A DNA stretch of 64,000 nucleotides from Edwardsiella ictaluri ATCC 33202 (GTDB lineage Bacteria > Pseudomonadota > Gammaproteobacteria > Enterobacterales > Enterobacteriaceae), in NCBI RefSeq assembly GCF_000264785.1, contig NZ_AFJI01000094.1, positions 62,001-126,000 of the forward strand, given 5' to 3'. Position 1 is the first letter of the stretch; each line of letters opens with the position of its first letter. Below are positions 39,068-49,100 of the stretch, piece after piece. The notes beneath the pieces are model-generated. The model had not been told where the DNA came from. It ran no database searches and saw only the letters and a list, made by a program, of their open reading frames with translations. The position numbers and the translations under genes are program-made.

Positions 39068-40432
39068 TTACCAGCGCAGCGTGACCTGAAATCCCCCACC
39101 CGGTGCGTGGCTGAACTGTACCTGCATTTCGTGCAGAGAGGCTATCTGACGGACGATGGAGAGACCCAGTCCACTGCCGGTTTTCTCCTGGCCCGGCGGG
39201 CGGTAAAAGCGCTCGCCCAAGCGCTGCAGCACGGCATCGCTGACGCCGGTGCCATTATCGGTGATCTGCAGCCTATGGCTGGTCAGTCTCAGGGTGACCT
39301 GGCTGCCTGCCGGGCTGTAGCAGATCGCGTTATCCAGCAGGTTGCGGATCAACAGAGAGAACAGCAGCGGCTGGATACGTCGGCGCACCTTGGGATCATC
39401 CACCGACAGCGCCAGAGCAACCCCGGCAGCATGGGCCTTCGCGTCCATGTCGATCACCGCTGTCTGTAGGAGCTCGGCCAGCACCCGTGGCTGTACATCA
39501 TCCAGCTGGGACAGCGAGTCGAGGCGCGACAGGGTCAACAGCTGATCCACCAGCCTGGTCGCACGATCGATACCCTGCTCCAGCTGGCCCAGCGCACGCT
39601 GACGCAGGGCGATATCATCCTGCGCCAGTTGTACCACTTCGGCCTGAACCCGTAACGCCGCCAGTGGGGTTCGTAGCTCATGGGCAGCGTCAGAGGTAAA
39701 GCGCCGCTCGCGTACCATCTGTGCATTGGTTCGGGAAAACAGGGTATTGAGTGACTCTACCACCGGCCAGACCTCGCTGGGGATGGCATCGCGGGGTAAC
39801 GGGGTGGCATCGTCCGGGCGGCGGCGTCCCAGCGCCGCTGCCAGTCGGTGCAAGGGAGCCAGTCCGCGGCTGACCACCAGCAGCAGCAGGATCACCATGA
39901 CCGGCAACGCCACCAGCCAGGGTATCATCTGTCCCCCGACGATGCTCAGCGCCATGTCGTTGCGATAGTCCCACTCCTGGCCGACTAAAATCCGGTAGCG
40001 CCCGTCCGGGGTAGTGAGCCACAACAGTCGCCAGCTGTCATCGTCGTTATCCAGATAGCCATCGGTAAAGCCGTCCCCCTGGTAGCGATACACCAGATTA
40101 TCGCCGTTGTCCCCATCGTTGAGCAGCATGCGTCCATCGGCATTGAAGATGGCGAACGCCAGCGCGTCCTTGTCCTGATCACCGCGGTGCTTATGTAGCA
40201 AATCATGGCTTTGCGGCAGCTGCAGTGGGTGCTTCAGCTGACTGAGATCAAAGGCCAGCAGGCGCTTGGCAAACAGCATCTGCTGGGTATCGAACAGCTC
40301 GTTGAGCGCATCGCGCGTCTGATACCAGGTCAGGGCGCTGGCGCTGCTCCAGACCAGCAGTACCAGGATCAAAAAGCCTCCGGTCAGCCTGGCACGCAGG
40401 CTGTGGGTCAGCTGGCGGGGAAGATGGCGCAT
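39068..40432 (-). CDS. qseC: Sensor histidine kinase QseC
   Basis: Inner-membrane sensor of the QseBC system, described in E. coli as sensing AI-3 and catecholamines. 454 residues. Two transmembrane segments (about 14-34 and 170-190) flank a periplasmic sensor. HAMP linker and phosphoacceptor SDAAHELRTPLAAL (H-box), then N-box NLLDNAI, G1 ITDNGTGV and G2 GSGLGLSIV. Its start shares one base with the qseB stop. It follows qseB, making the qseB-qseC operon. Confidence 0.95.
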   Translation of the reverse strand: MRHLPRQLTHSLRARLTGGFLILVLLVWSSASALTWYQTRDALNELFDTQQMLFAKRLLAFDLSQLKHPLQLPQSHDLLHKHRGDQDKDALAFAIFNADGRMLLNDGDNGDNLVYRYQGDGFTDGYLDNDDDSWRLLWLTTPDGRYRILVGQEWDYRNDMALSIVGGQMIPWLVALPVMVILLLLVVSRGLAPLHRLAAALGRRRPDDATPLPRDAIPSEVWPVVESLNTLFSRTNAQMVRERRFTSDAAHELRTPLAALRVQAEVVQLAQDDIALRQRALGQLEQGIDRATRLVDQLLTLSRLDSLSQLDDVQPRVLAELLQTAVIDMDAKAHAAGVALALSVDDPKVRRRIQPLLFSLLIRNLLDNAICYSPAGSQVTLRLTSHRLQITDNGTGVSDAVLQRLGERFYRPPGQEKTGSGLGLSIVRQIASLHEMQVQFSHAPGGGFQVTLRW

Positions 40433-41091
40433 CAGGCGTCTCCCAGCGTGTAGCCAACGCCGTGCACGGTGCGGATAAAGTGGCTGCCCAGCTTGCGGCG
40501 CAGGTGGTGGATGTGGACCTCGACGGCGTTGCTGGAGACCTCATCATCCCAGCTGTAGAGTTTTTCCTCGATCAGTGAGCGCGGCAGCACGCGCCCGGCG
40601 TTACGCAGCAGTAGCTCCAGCAGGGCGAACTCTTTGGGCTTTAGCGGCAGCGATGCACCGTCAAGGGTTGCGGTGAGGCTAAGGGGATCGAGACTCACCG
40701 CACCGTGGCTGAGTAGCGTCTGGGCCTGGCCGTGGTTGCGGCGGATAAGGGCCTGCAGGCGTGCAGCGACCTCGATCAGGGCGAAGGGTTTACACAGATA
40801 GTCGTCTGCGCCCTGCTGTAGCCCGATCACCCGCTGCTCCAGGGCATCGCGGGCGGTCAGGATCAGAACCGGCTCCGCGTGTCCGGCCTCGCGCCAGCAG
40901 CGCAGGATCTCCAGTCCGTCGATGCCCGGCAAGCTCAGATCGAGGATCACGGCGTCATAGGGCGCGCTATCCAGTGCTGTCATGCCCTGCTGACCGTCGG
41001 TAAACCAGTCCACGGTGAATCCCATTTTACTTAATCCGGCTTTAATACCGTCGCCGATCAGGCGATCATCTTCAATTAACAGTACGCGCAT
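40432..41091 (-). CDS. qseB: Response regulator QseB
   Basis: OmpR-family regulator, 219 residues (E. coli 219). Receiver domain with acidic pocket IEDD and phospho-acceptor Asp51 in [10 protein letters not shown], then the conserved K in CKPF. The C-terminal winged helix contains [32 protein letters not shown] and [11 protein letters not shown] (regions only). It is transcribed away from ygiW; the shared 209-base spacer holds a PmrA/QseB-type box. qseC overlaps its end. Confidence 0.96.
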   Translation of the reverse strand: MRVLLIEDDRLIGDGIKAGLSKMGFTVDWFTDGQQGMTALDSAPYDAVILDLSLPGIDGLEILRCWREAGHAEPVLILTARDALEQRVIGLQQGADDYLCKPFALIEVAARLQALIRRNHGQAQTLLSHGAVSLDPLSLTATLDGASLPLKPKEFALLELLLRNAGRVLPRSLIEEKLYSWDDEVSSNAVEVHIHHLRRKLGSHFIRTVHGVGYTLGDA

Positions 41092-41214
41092 ATGCTCATT
41101 TTCCCTTGGCTACTGCGCCCGATTTAACCGTGTGGCAAGCCTTTTGTACAGCGTTAGTGCTGCGTAATTAGCCACTATCGGCGGTGATAAAAAAATTGAG
41201 CGCTATCATACATA

Positions 41215-41231
41215 TTTAAGATCTTGTTAAG
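41215..41231 (+). promoter_or_regulatory. PmrA/QseB-type operator in the qseB-ygiW spacer
   Basis: TTTAAG-ATCTT-GTTAAG, two TTAAG half-sites in tandem with five bases between, which is the layout of PmrA/BasR and QseB boxes (CTTAAN-N5-CTTAAN). It sits 70-86 bases upstream of ygiW and about 125 from qseB, the region QseB and PmrA control in E. coli/Salmonella. Confidence 0.6.
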
Positions 41232-41300
41232 GACTGTTTGGTGTAATGCATACATTGGCAGTCAGCGAGGCTGCTTTCTGAATTCCATAACGGGAGAATA

Positions 41301-41705
41301 ATGATGAAAAAAGGTGCTGCTATTTTTGCTATTCTGGCCCTGTGCAGTGCACCGGTTCTGGCTCAGACAGGGGGATTCTCTGGCCCGGGTGCGATGCAAC
41401 AGGCTCAGGATACCCAGCAGAGCGGCGGTTTTGTCAGCGGCCAACAGGCGGTAACCACCGTGGCGAAGGCGAAAGATCTCAGCGATAACAGTTGGGTTGT
41501 GCTGCAGGGTAATATTGAACAGCGCGTGCGCGGCGATCACTATACTTTCCGCGATGCCACCGGCACCATTGAAGTTGAGATAGATCATAAGTACTGGAAC
41601 GGGCAGACCATAACGCCGAAAGACAAGGTGGAGATCCAGGGTGAGATCGATAAGGATTGGAGCACCACCAAGATTGATGTTAAGCGCCTGCATAAGATGA
41701 ACTGA
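41301..41705 (+). CDS. ygiW: Periplasmic BOF/OB-fold protein YgiW (VisP)
   Basis: 134-residue secreted bacterial OB-fold protein. Signal peptide is residues 1-21 (KKGAAIFAILALCSAPVLAQ). The mature domain reads AKDLSDNSWVVLQGNIEQRV, GTIEVEIDHKYW and EIQGEIDKDWSTTKIDVKRL, matching E. coli YgiW, known in Salmonella as VisP (stress and lysozyme tolerance). The first two codons are both ATG; the second (41304) has slightly better ribosome-site spacing. It is divergent from qseBC as in E. coli. Confidence 0.92.
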   Translation: MMKKGAAIFAILALCSAPVLAQTGGFSGPGAMQQAQDTQQSGGFVSGQQAVTTVAKAKDLSDNSWVVLQGNIEQRVRGDHYTFRDATGTIEVEIDHKYWNGQTITPKDKVEIQGEIDKDWSTTKIDVKRLHKMN

Positions 41706-41763
41706 TTAATCCAGAGAAGGTGATCATGGCGGCGCCGTTCCGGTTGGAGGGCGTCGTTTTTTA

Positions 41764-41931
41764 TTACAGCACCTGTTCGGTATGGGTGATGATATCGTCT
41801 TGGGTATCCGTCGACAGCGCGCTAAAGAACGCCGAATAGCCGGTGATACGTACCACCAGATCGCGGTTTGACATCGGGAGTGAGACGATCACTGGATCAT
41901 GCCCGCCGTGACAGTGGGCGGTTATCTCCTT
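41764..41931 (-). pseudogene. C-terminal remnant of a PFL-like glycyl-radical enzyme
   Basis: A 55-codon open stretch on the minus strand, bounded upstream by a TAA, reads HCHGGHDP, then DLVVRITGYSAFF and QDDIITHTEQVL before its own TAA. R-x-x-G-Y-S-A-F-F and the terminal QDxIIxRTEx are the glycyl-radical signature of PFL2-type enzymes (glycerol dehydratase/CutC/PflD-like). Only the last part of a roughly 800-residue protein is present, with no start. Whether it is free-standing is unlikely. It lies under the 3' end of the HigA-like ORF. Confidence 0.72.
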
Positions 41932-42319
41932 TTATCTGCAGTACTTCGTAATCATTTTGCATTTTCAACCCGTGCCCGGGCGTTCCGCCTAACACCGAGC
42001 TGAGCCGAACAGCGGTTGCTGGGGTGATCCGCGAGCTGCCGTATACCAGAGAATGACAGGCTGAAAGGCTCATGTTCATTGCTCTGGCGCAAGTGATCAG
42101 CGTGATTTCATTCATGGCAAGAATCCCTCTGACGCTTTCTGCCGGGACAGGGCCTTGCAGATTTTCATACCCTTGCATCCAGCGAGCGCAGGAGCGTAGC
42201 GCTCTGCGCTCCGCCTGGCGGGCCCGTTCGTAGGCATCATCAGTTGGCATGACGATTGTTCCATTGACAAGCGTGTTCTGGTGCCCAGCCTGGTCATCAG
42301 ACATGGGGTTTTGCGCCAT
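41897..42319 (-). CDS. Putative HigA-like helix-turn-helix protein (orphan)
   Basis: 140 residues. The C-terminal half (about 68-128) resembles the HTH domain of HigA/VapI antitoxins: ITLITCARAMNMSLSACHSLVYG, then RITPATAVRLSSVLGG and KMQNDYEVL, with HigA's SxALRL and LQxxYDL features in diverged form. The N-terminal half (about 65 residues) shows no family. There is no HigB toxin gene beside it. No strong ribosome site precedes the ATG. Its 3' end runs into the glycyl-radical remnant. Likely an acquired or decaying antitoxin; could be a plain regulator. Confidence 0.5.
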   Translation of the reverse strand: MAQNPMSDDQAGHQNTLVNGTIVMPTDDAYERARQAERRALRSCARWMQGYENLQGPVPAESVRGILAMNEITLITCARAMNMSLSACHSLVYGSSRITPATAVRLSSVLGGTPGHGLKMQNDYEVLQIKGDNRPLSRRA

Positions 42320-42501
42320 TCTAACCTGTCACTGATGAGTGCAGGACGTGGGTAACGCGCTCATTCTGGCCACCGTTCATTTCTTTGTCCTGTATCGTTT
42401 GCGATAGTCTTCGTAGCCGGTATTATTTTGCGCACTGCATTCCAAAATTGAATTTTGCCTGAGCATTTTGCTCCAGGGCTGCAATCTCTTCCGAGGGTTT
42501 C

Positions 42502-44862
42502 ATGACTAACACTAACTTTTCTCAAACGGCTGCGTTTATCTGGTCGGTGGCTGATCTGCTGCGCGGTGACTTCAAACAGTCTCAGTATGGGCGCGTGATC
42601 CTGCCCTTTACACTGTTGCGCCGTCTTGAGTGTGTGTTGGCGGAGAGCAAAGATGCGGTGGTGGCGAAATACGATGAGTTAAAAACCAGCCCACTGCCGG
42701 AAGAGGCCAAACAGAAGTTCCTGCTGCGCGCCAGCGGGCTTGCCTTCTTCAATACCTCGAAGATGGATCTGGGCAAGATGGGGCAGAACGACATCAAAGC
42801 CAACCTGGAGAATTATGTCCAGGCGTTCTCGCCCGATGCGCGAGAGATCTTCGAGCATTTCAAATTCAGCGAGTTTGTCGGCCTGTTGGAAGATGCCAAC
42901 CTGCTGTTCAAAGTGGTGAAGAAATTCGCCACCACCGATCTCAGCCCGAAAGCGATTTCCAACTATGAGATGGGCCTGGTGTTTGAAGAGCTAATCCGTC
43001 GTTTCGCGGAAAGCTCTAACGAGACCGCCGGTGAGCACTTCACCCCACGCGATATCGTGCGTCTGACCACTTCGCTGGTGTTTATGGAGGATGATGAAGC
43101 GCTGACCCAGGATGGCATCATCCGCACCATTTATGATCCGACGGCGGGGACCGGTGGCTTCCTCTCTTCGGGTATGGAGTATGTGCATGAGCTGAACCCA
43201 AACGCGGTGATGCGTGCCTTTGGTCAGGAGCTGAACCCGGAATCCTACGCTATCTGTAAAGCCGACATGCTGATCAAAGGTCAGGACGTCAGCCGTATTA
43301 AGCTGGGTAACACCCTCTCTAACGACCAGTTACCGCAGGACCAGTTCGACTACATGCTCTCTAACCCGCCGTTTGGCGTGGACTGGAAGAAGATTGAGGG
43401 CGAGATTAACGACGAACATATGCAGAAGGGCTTTAACGGTCGCTTTGGTCCGGGCCTGCCGCGTGTTTCCGACGGTTCGCTGCTGTTCCTGATGCACCTG
43501 ATCAGCAAAATGCGCGACAGCCACAATGTGGATGGCAGCGTGAGCAACGGTGGGCGCATCGGGATCATCCTTAACGGCTCCCCGCTGTTTACCGGTGGTG
43601 CGGGCAGCGGCGAAAGCGAAATCCGCCGCTACATTCTGGAAGCCGATTTGCTGGAAGGCATCGTCGCGCTGCCAACCGACATGTTCTACAACACCGGCAT
43701 TGCTACCTACGTCTGGATCCTCTCCAACCAGAAGGCTGCGGAGCGTAAAGGCAAAGTCCAGCTGATTGATGGCAGCAACCTGTGCGGCAAGATGCGTAAA
43801 TCGCTGGGCTCCAAGCGTAACCTGATGGGGGACGACGACATCAAACTGATCACCCAGACCTTCGGGGATTTTAAGGTGATGAATGCCACCACCCTGGAAG
43901 CACTGGGGCTGGAAAAAGCCGCCGAGCAAAAATCCAACCGTGGTCGTCAGCCTGCCACCGCCAAAGCCGAAGCGCCGAAAACCTTCGCCAGCAAAATCTT
44001 TAACAGCACCGACTTTGGCTATCGCCGCCTGACCATTGAGCGCCCGCTGCGGTTATCCGCTCAGGTGACGGATGAGGCGATTGCGACGCTGCGCTTTGCG
44101 CCGAAGCCGTTTAATGTGCCGATGGAACGCCTGTATGACGAGTTTGCGGTCCAATGGCAGGCGGAGAGCTATGGTGATCTCTCCGAACTGGAAGCCGAAG
44201 CGCGCGCCATCATCAAAGCCGAATTTGCCGAGCTGAAAGAGAAGCAGATTAAAGACCTGCTCGACAGCAAACTGTGGCTGGCACAGCGTAGTTTAATGGA
44301 AAAAGCGCAGCAGATTCAGGCCGCTCTGGGTACGCAGGTGGGCGGTAAAACGCAGGTCAGCAATGACTTCAACCAGTTTAAGCTGACCCTGAAGGGGGCC
44401 ATCAAGACGGCGGGCGTGAAGCTGGATGCGAAAGAGAACAAGCAGTTTATCGACGCTATCACCAGCAAAAATCCGGATGCCGAGCCGGTGGTGAAGAAGG
44501 TGCTGAAAGAGGCCGCTCAGCCACTGTACGGTGCGTTTGAATACAAGGGCAAGGTGGTGGAATTTGAACAGGACGGCGAACTGCGTGATAACGAAAACGT
44601 GCCGCTGAATCCGGCGCAGTCTACCAGCAACCTGATTGAAAACTACGTCCAGGCGGAAGTGCTGCCCCATGTGAACGACGCCTGGATCAACGCCGATAAG
44701 CGCGATGCCAAAGATGGCGAGGTGGGGATTGTCGGTTACGAGATCCCGTTTAACCGCCATTTCTATGTCTACCAGCCGCCGCGCCCACTATCCGAGATCG
44801 ATGCCGATCTGGATGCGGTCAGCGCCGAGATGATGAAGCTGCTGCAGGAGGTACATTCCTGA
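42502..44862 (+). CDS. hsdM: Type I restriction-modification methyltransferase subunit HsdM
   Basis: N6-adenine methyltransferase subunit; with HsdS it protects host DNA, with HsdR added it restricts. 786 residues. N-terminal HsdM helical domain ([25 protein letters not shown] region). Catalytic motifs are SAM-binding [10 protein letters not shown] near residue 212 and NPPFG near residue 290, followed by [12 protein letters not shown]. Beyond about residue 500 it carries an extra 280-residue C-terminal part absent from classic type IC HsdM, partly helical. Its stop overlaps the hsdS start by one base (TGATG). Confidence 0.95.
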   Translation: MTNTNFSQTAAFIWSVADLLRGDFKQSQYGRVILPFTLLRRLECVLAESKDAVVAKYDELKTSPLPEEAKQKFLLRASGLAFFNTSKMDLGKMGQNDIKANLENYVQAFSPDAREIFEHFKFSEFVGLLEDANLLFKVVKKFATTDLSPKAISNYEMGLVFEELIRRFAESSNETAGEHFTPRDIVRLTTSLVFMEDDEALTQDGIIRTIYDPTAGTGGFLSSGMEYVHELNPNAVMRAFGQELNPESYAICKADMLIKGQDVSRIKLGNTLSNDQLPQDQFDYMLSNPPFGVDWKKIEGEINDEHMQKGFNGRFGPGLPRVSDGSLLFLMHLISKMRDSHNVDGSVSNGGRIGIILNGSPLFTGGAGSGESEIRRYILEADLLEGIVALPTDMFYNTGIATYVWILSNQKAAERKGKVQLIDGSNLCGKMRKSLGSKRNLMGDDDIKLITQTFGDFKVMNATTLEALGLEKAAEQKSNRGRQPATAKAEAPKTFASKIFNSTDFGYRRLTIERPLRLSAQVTDEAIATLRFAPKPFNVPMERLYDEFAVQWQAESYGDLSELEAEARAIIKAEFAELKEKQIKDLLDSKLWLAQRSLMEKAQQIQAALGTQVGGKTQVSNDFNQFKLTLKGAIKTAGVKLDAKENKQFIDAITSKNPDAEPVVKKVLKEAAQPLYGAFEYKGKVVEFEQDGELRDNENVPLNPAQSTSNLIENYVQAEVLPHVNDAWINADKRDAKDGEVGIVGYEIPFNRHFYVYQPPRPLSEIDADLDAVSAEMMKLLQEVHS

Positions 44863-46187
44863 TGGCTAACTATAAGGCGTATCCGGAGTATAAGGATTCT
44901 GGAGTTGAGTGGCTGGGGCTAGTGCCTGAGTCTTGGACTATTTGTAGATTGAAAAACTTGGCGGCAATAAAAAATGGCCAGGATTATAAATCTGTTCAAA
45001 CTGATGATGGCTATCCAGTTATGGGGTCAGGTGGACAGTTTACGTTCGCATCTAAATTTATGTATGACAAGCCATCTGTATTACTTGGACGCAAGGGAAC
45101 TATCGACAAGCCATTATATATAAATGAGCCATTCTGGACTGTTGATACAATGTATTACACGGAATTAAATGAAGGTTTTGATGCAAGATATCTTTATTAT
45201 CTTGCACTCACGATACAGTTTTCTCGTTATTCTACAAATACAGCCCTGCCAAGTATGACTCAGGAGCACTTGAGTAATTATAAATTTTCCGTACCAAAGG
45301 CTGAATCAGAACGGAAGAAAATAACTAAGTTTTTAGATCACGAAACCGCAAAAATCGACAACCTGATCGAGAAGCAACAGCAACTGATTGAACTGCTGAA
45401 AGAAAAGCGCCATGCAGTGATTAGTCATGCCGTTACCAAAGGGCTAAACCCTGATGTGCCGATGAAAGACTCTGGTGTTGAGTGGTTGGGGGAAGTGCCG
45501 GAGCATTGGACTATTTCCACATTAAAACATCATGCAAAATTTATCGATGGTGACAGAGGAAGTGAGTATCCTAATGATAATGATCTTGTAGATGATGGAG
45601 TTGTTTTCCTTTCTTCAAAGAACATTTCTAATTGGGAGATAAATATTGATGATGCAAATTATATTTCTCGCGAAAAATTCAATCGCCTAAATAGAGGTAA
45701 AGCTATAAACGGTGATGTAATTGTTAAAGTTAGAGGGAGCACGGGGCGAATCGGTGAGTTAGCTATTTTTGAAACTGAGCGGTTAAATAAAAGCACTGCC
45801 TTTATAAATGCCCAAATGATGATTATTAGATTAAAAAATAGTTTCAATAATCGTTTTTTGTGTAATGTTGCACAAGGTCATTATTGGATGGAACAATTAA
45901 ATGTCGGCGCATATGGAACTGCTCAGCAACAACTAAATAATGCTATTTTCTCAGGTATGATTATGGTTGTTCCTCCTATAGATGAACAGTTAACAATTAA
46001 TAAATTTTTAGAATTAGAGATTAAGCGCTTTGATGGTCTGATTAAAAATACATCTAATATGATTCAACTTATTCAGGAACGCCGCACCGCCCTAATCTCC
46101 GCCGCCGTCACCGGGAAAATCGACGTCCGCGACTGGGTTGCGCCAGATACACAGGAAGCAGAGGAGCCACAGGAGGTCAGCGCATGA
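44862..46187 (+). CDS. hsdS: Type I restriction-modification specificity subunit HsdS
   Basis: Determines the DNA target. 441 residues with two copies of the opening motif KDSGVEWLG-VPE-W (about residues 11-25 and 205-219), each heading a target-recognition domain (about 25-160 and 220-395). A conserved coiled-coil spacer lies between them (LIEKQQQLIELLKEKRHAV) and again at the C-terminus. The DNA of both recognition domains is strongly AT-rich, whereas motifs and coils are G+C-normal. Start overlaps hsdM, end overlaps hsdR by four bases. One intact copy; no second hsdS. Confidence 0.95.
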   Translation: MANYKAYPEYKDSGVEWLGLVPESWTICRLKNLAAIKNGQDYKSVQTDDGYPVMGSGGQFTFASKFMYDKPSVLLGRKGTIDKPLYINEPFWTVDTMYYTELNEGFDARYLYYLALTIQFSRYSTNTALPSMTQEHLSNYKFSVPKAESERKKITKFLDHETAKIDNLIEKQQQLIELLKEKRHAVISHAVTKGLNPDVPMKDSGVEWLGEVPEHWTISTLKHHAKFIDGDRGSEYPNDNDLVDDGVVFLSSKNISNWEINIDDANYISREKFNRLNRGKAINGDVIVKVRGSTGRIGELAIFETERLNKSTAFINAQMMIIRLKNSFNNRFLCNVAQGHYWMEQLNVGAYGTAQQQLNNAIFSGMIMVVPPIDEQLTINKFLELEIKRFDGLIKNTSNMIQLIQERRTALISAAVTGKIDVRDWVAPDTQEAEEPQEVSA

Positions 46188-49100
46188 GCATGGACAGCAC
46201 CAAAGAGCGGATTTTCCAGGATGAGATGATCGCACAGATGATCGATCGTGGCTGGGTTCGCGGCAAAACCGACGGCTACGATCGCGAACGTGCGCTGTAC
46301 TCGCAGGATGCACTGACCTTTGTGCAGACCACCCAGCCGCAGGAGTGGGAGAAGTTTACCAAAGTTTATCCCAGCGATACCGAGCGTCATTTCCTCGATG
46401 CGCTGGTGGCGCAGCTAAAAAAAGCGGATATCAATGCCACCGATATGCTGTCGCGTACCTACGGTACCCTCGGCGTGCTGCGTCATGGCATCAAGAGCCA
46501 CAATGCGCGCTTCTCCCTGTGCCAGTTTAAGCCGGAACATAACCTCAATCCGCAAACCCTGACGCGCTACCAGCAGAATATCTGCCGCCTGGTGCCGGAG
46601 CTGGTTTATAGCCCGCATGCCTCGAACGGCGCCTTTGCAGAAACCGGCGTCAAGGCCAAGAAATGGCGTATCGATCTGGTTCTGTTCGTCAATGGCCTGC
46701 CGATAGCGACCCTGGAACTGAAGTCTGAATTTAAGCAGACAGTGCAAAACGCCATTACGCAATATAAGAAAACGCGTTTGCCCAAGGATCCCGGCACCAA
46801 TAAACCCGAACCGCTGCTGACCTTTAAACGTGGGGCGCTGGTGCATTTTGCCGTCAGCCAGTACGACGTGTTTATGACAACCAGACTCGACGGCGATAAA
46901 ACCTTCTTCCTGCCGTTTAATAAAGGCACCCATGACGGCGGTGCGGGGAACGACATCCCGGAAGATGCCAACGACTATGCGACCAGTTACCTGTGGAAAG
47001 AGGTGCTGCTGCCGGACAATCTGCTGAAAATTCTCGCCAGTTTTATGCATCTGCAAATCGTCGAAAAAGAGAACGCCCTTGGCCTGAAGTACAAAAGCGA
47101 GAGCCTGATTTTCCCACGCTATCACCAGTGGGATGTGGTGAACAAACTGATCACCGCCGCCACGGTGGAAGGCACCGGCAATAAATACCTGATCCAGCAC
47201 AGCGCGGGGTCGGGCAAATCGAACTCTATCGCCTGGACGGCCCATCAGCTTTCCCGCCTGTACGATGAAAATGGCGAGAAGCAGTTCCACTCGGTGATTG
47301 TGGTGACGGACCGCACCGTGCTCGACGATCAGCTGCAGGACACCATCTATCAGTTCGAGCATCAGGATGGCGTGGTCGGGCGGATCAATAACAAGGAAGG
47401 CGACGGTTCAAAATCGGAGAAGCTGGCCAGCGCGCTGGAAAACTCACAGCCGATCATTATCGTCACCATCCAGACCTTCCCGTTTGTCCTGAAGGCGATT
47501 GAAAACAGCGTCAGCCTCAAGCAGCGTAAATATGCGGTGATTGCCGATGAAGCGCACTCCTCGCAGAGCGGCTCAACGGCGCGACAGCTGAAAGAGGTGC
47601 TGATGACCGAAGAGGCGGATGACGATGTGGAGATGTCCTCAGAGGATATTCTGGATGCCACCGTCGCCGCGCGTCGAGGCAGCAGCAACCTCAACTATTA
47701 CGCCTTCACCGCCACACCGAAAGCCAAAACCCTGGAGCTGTTTGGCCGTCGCCCGAATCCGCTGGAGCCGGCATCGAAAACCAACAAACCGGAAGCGTTC
47801 CACGTTTACTCCATGCGTCAGGCCATCGAAGAGGGCTTTATTCTTGATGTGCTGAAGAACTACACCAACTACAAGGTGGCGTACAAGCTGCTGCAAAAGC
47901 TGGGCGATCCTGACCGGGAAGTGGACAGCAAGAAAGCCAAGGTCAAACTGAACCAGTGGGTCTCGCTGCACGATTATAACGTGTCGCAGAAGGTGAGGGT
48001 GATCGTTGAACACTTCCGCCAGCATGTGATGCACTTACTGGCCGGTCAGGCCAAAGCGATGGTGGTGACCAGCTCGCGTAAAGCGGCGGTGCGTTACAAG
48101 CTGGCGTTCGATAAATACATCGCCGAGCGCAAGTACGCCAAGATCAGCGCGATGGTGGCGTTCTCCGGGGAAGTGGAGTTCCACGAAGATGACCACAACA
48201 GCCTTGCGCTGCTTCATCAGAAGTTCACCGAGATCAATATGAACCCGGGCCTGAAAGGCCGGGATATGCGTAAAGCGTTTGATACCGATGAGTACCAGGT
48301 GATGCTGGTGGCCAACAAATTCCAGACCGGGTTTGACCAGCCCAAGCTGTGTGCCATGTATGTGGATAAGAAGCTGGGCGGCGTGGAGTGTGTACAGACC
48401 CTGTCGCGCCTGAACCGTACCTATCCTGGGAAGGCGCAGTCCGGCACCTTTGTGCTCGATTTCTACAATGAGCCTGAAGATATTTTGGGGGCTTTCCAGC
48501 CCTACTACCAGACCGCAGAACTGACGGATGTCAGCGATCCGCAGTTGGTCTTTGAACTTTATGAAAAGCTGCGTACCAGCGGCATTTTCCTATGGAACGA
48601 AGTGGAGCAGTTCTGCACGGCGTTCTTCAGCAAAAACAAATCCAACGCGGCCATTAGTAATATCTGCAAACCGGCGGTGCAGCGCTGGAAAAACCGCTAC
48701 ACCTCGGCGATTGATGCCTATCTGCTGGCCAAAGAGATGTTTGAACGCACCAGGAAGACCGGCGATATTGTGCTGATCACCAACGCGGAAAACACCTTCA
48801 AAGAGTGCGAGAAAGAAAAAAGTAAGCTGGATATCTTCAAGAAAGATCTCGGCAGCTTTGTCCGCTTTTACGAGTTTATGTCGCAAATCGTCGATTACGA
48901 CGACAAGAACCTGGAAAAGCTGAGCCTGTTTGCCCGCCATCTGCGTCCGTTGCTGCATGAACAGCGTATCGAAGAAGACGAGATTGATTTAAGCAACGTG
49001 GAGATGAGCCATTATCGCCTGTCGAAGCTCCACGAACAGCATCTGAAGCTGCAAGAGGATGCAGAAGATGACAAAATCAAACCGGGTAATGAGGTCGGTA

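Noticed and set aside
46415-47362. 315-codon open frame opposite hsdR
   Set aside because: Antisense shadow; hsdR motifs are complete and uninterrupted on the plus strand.
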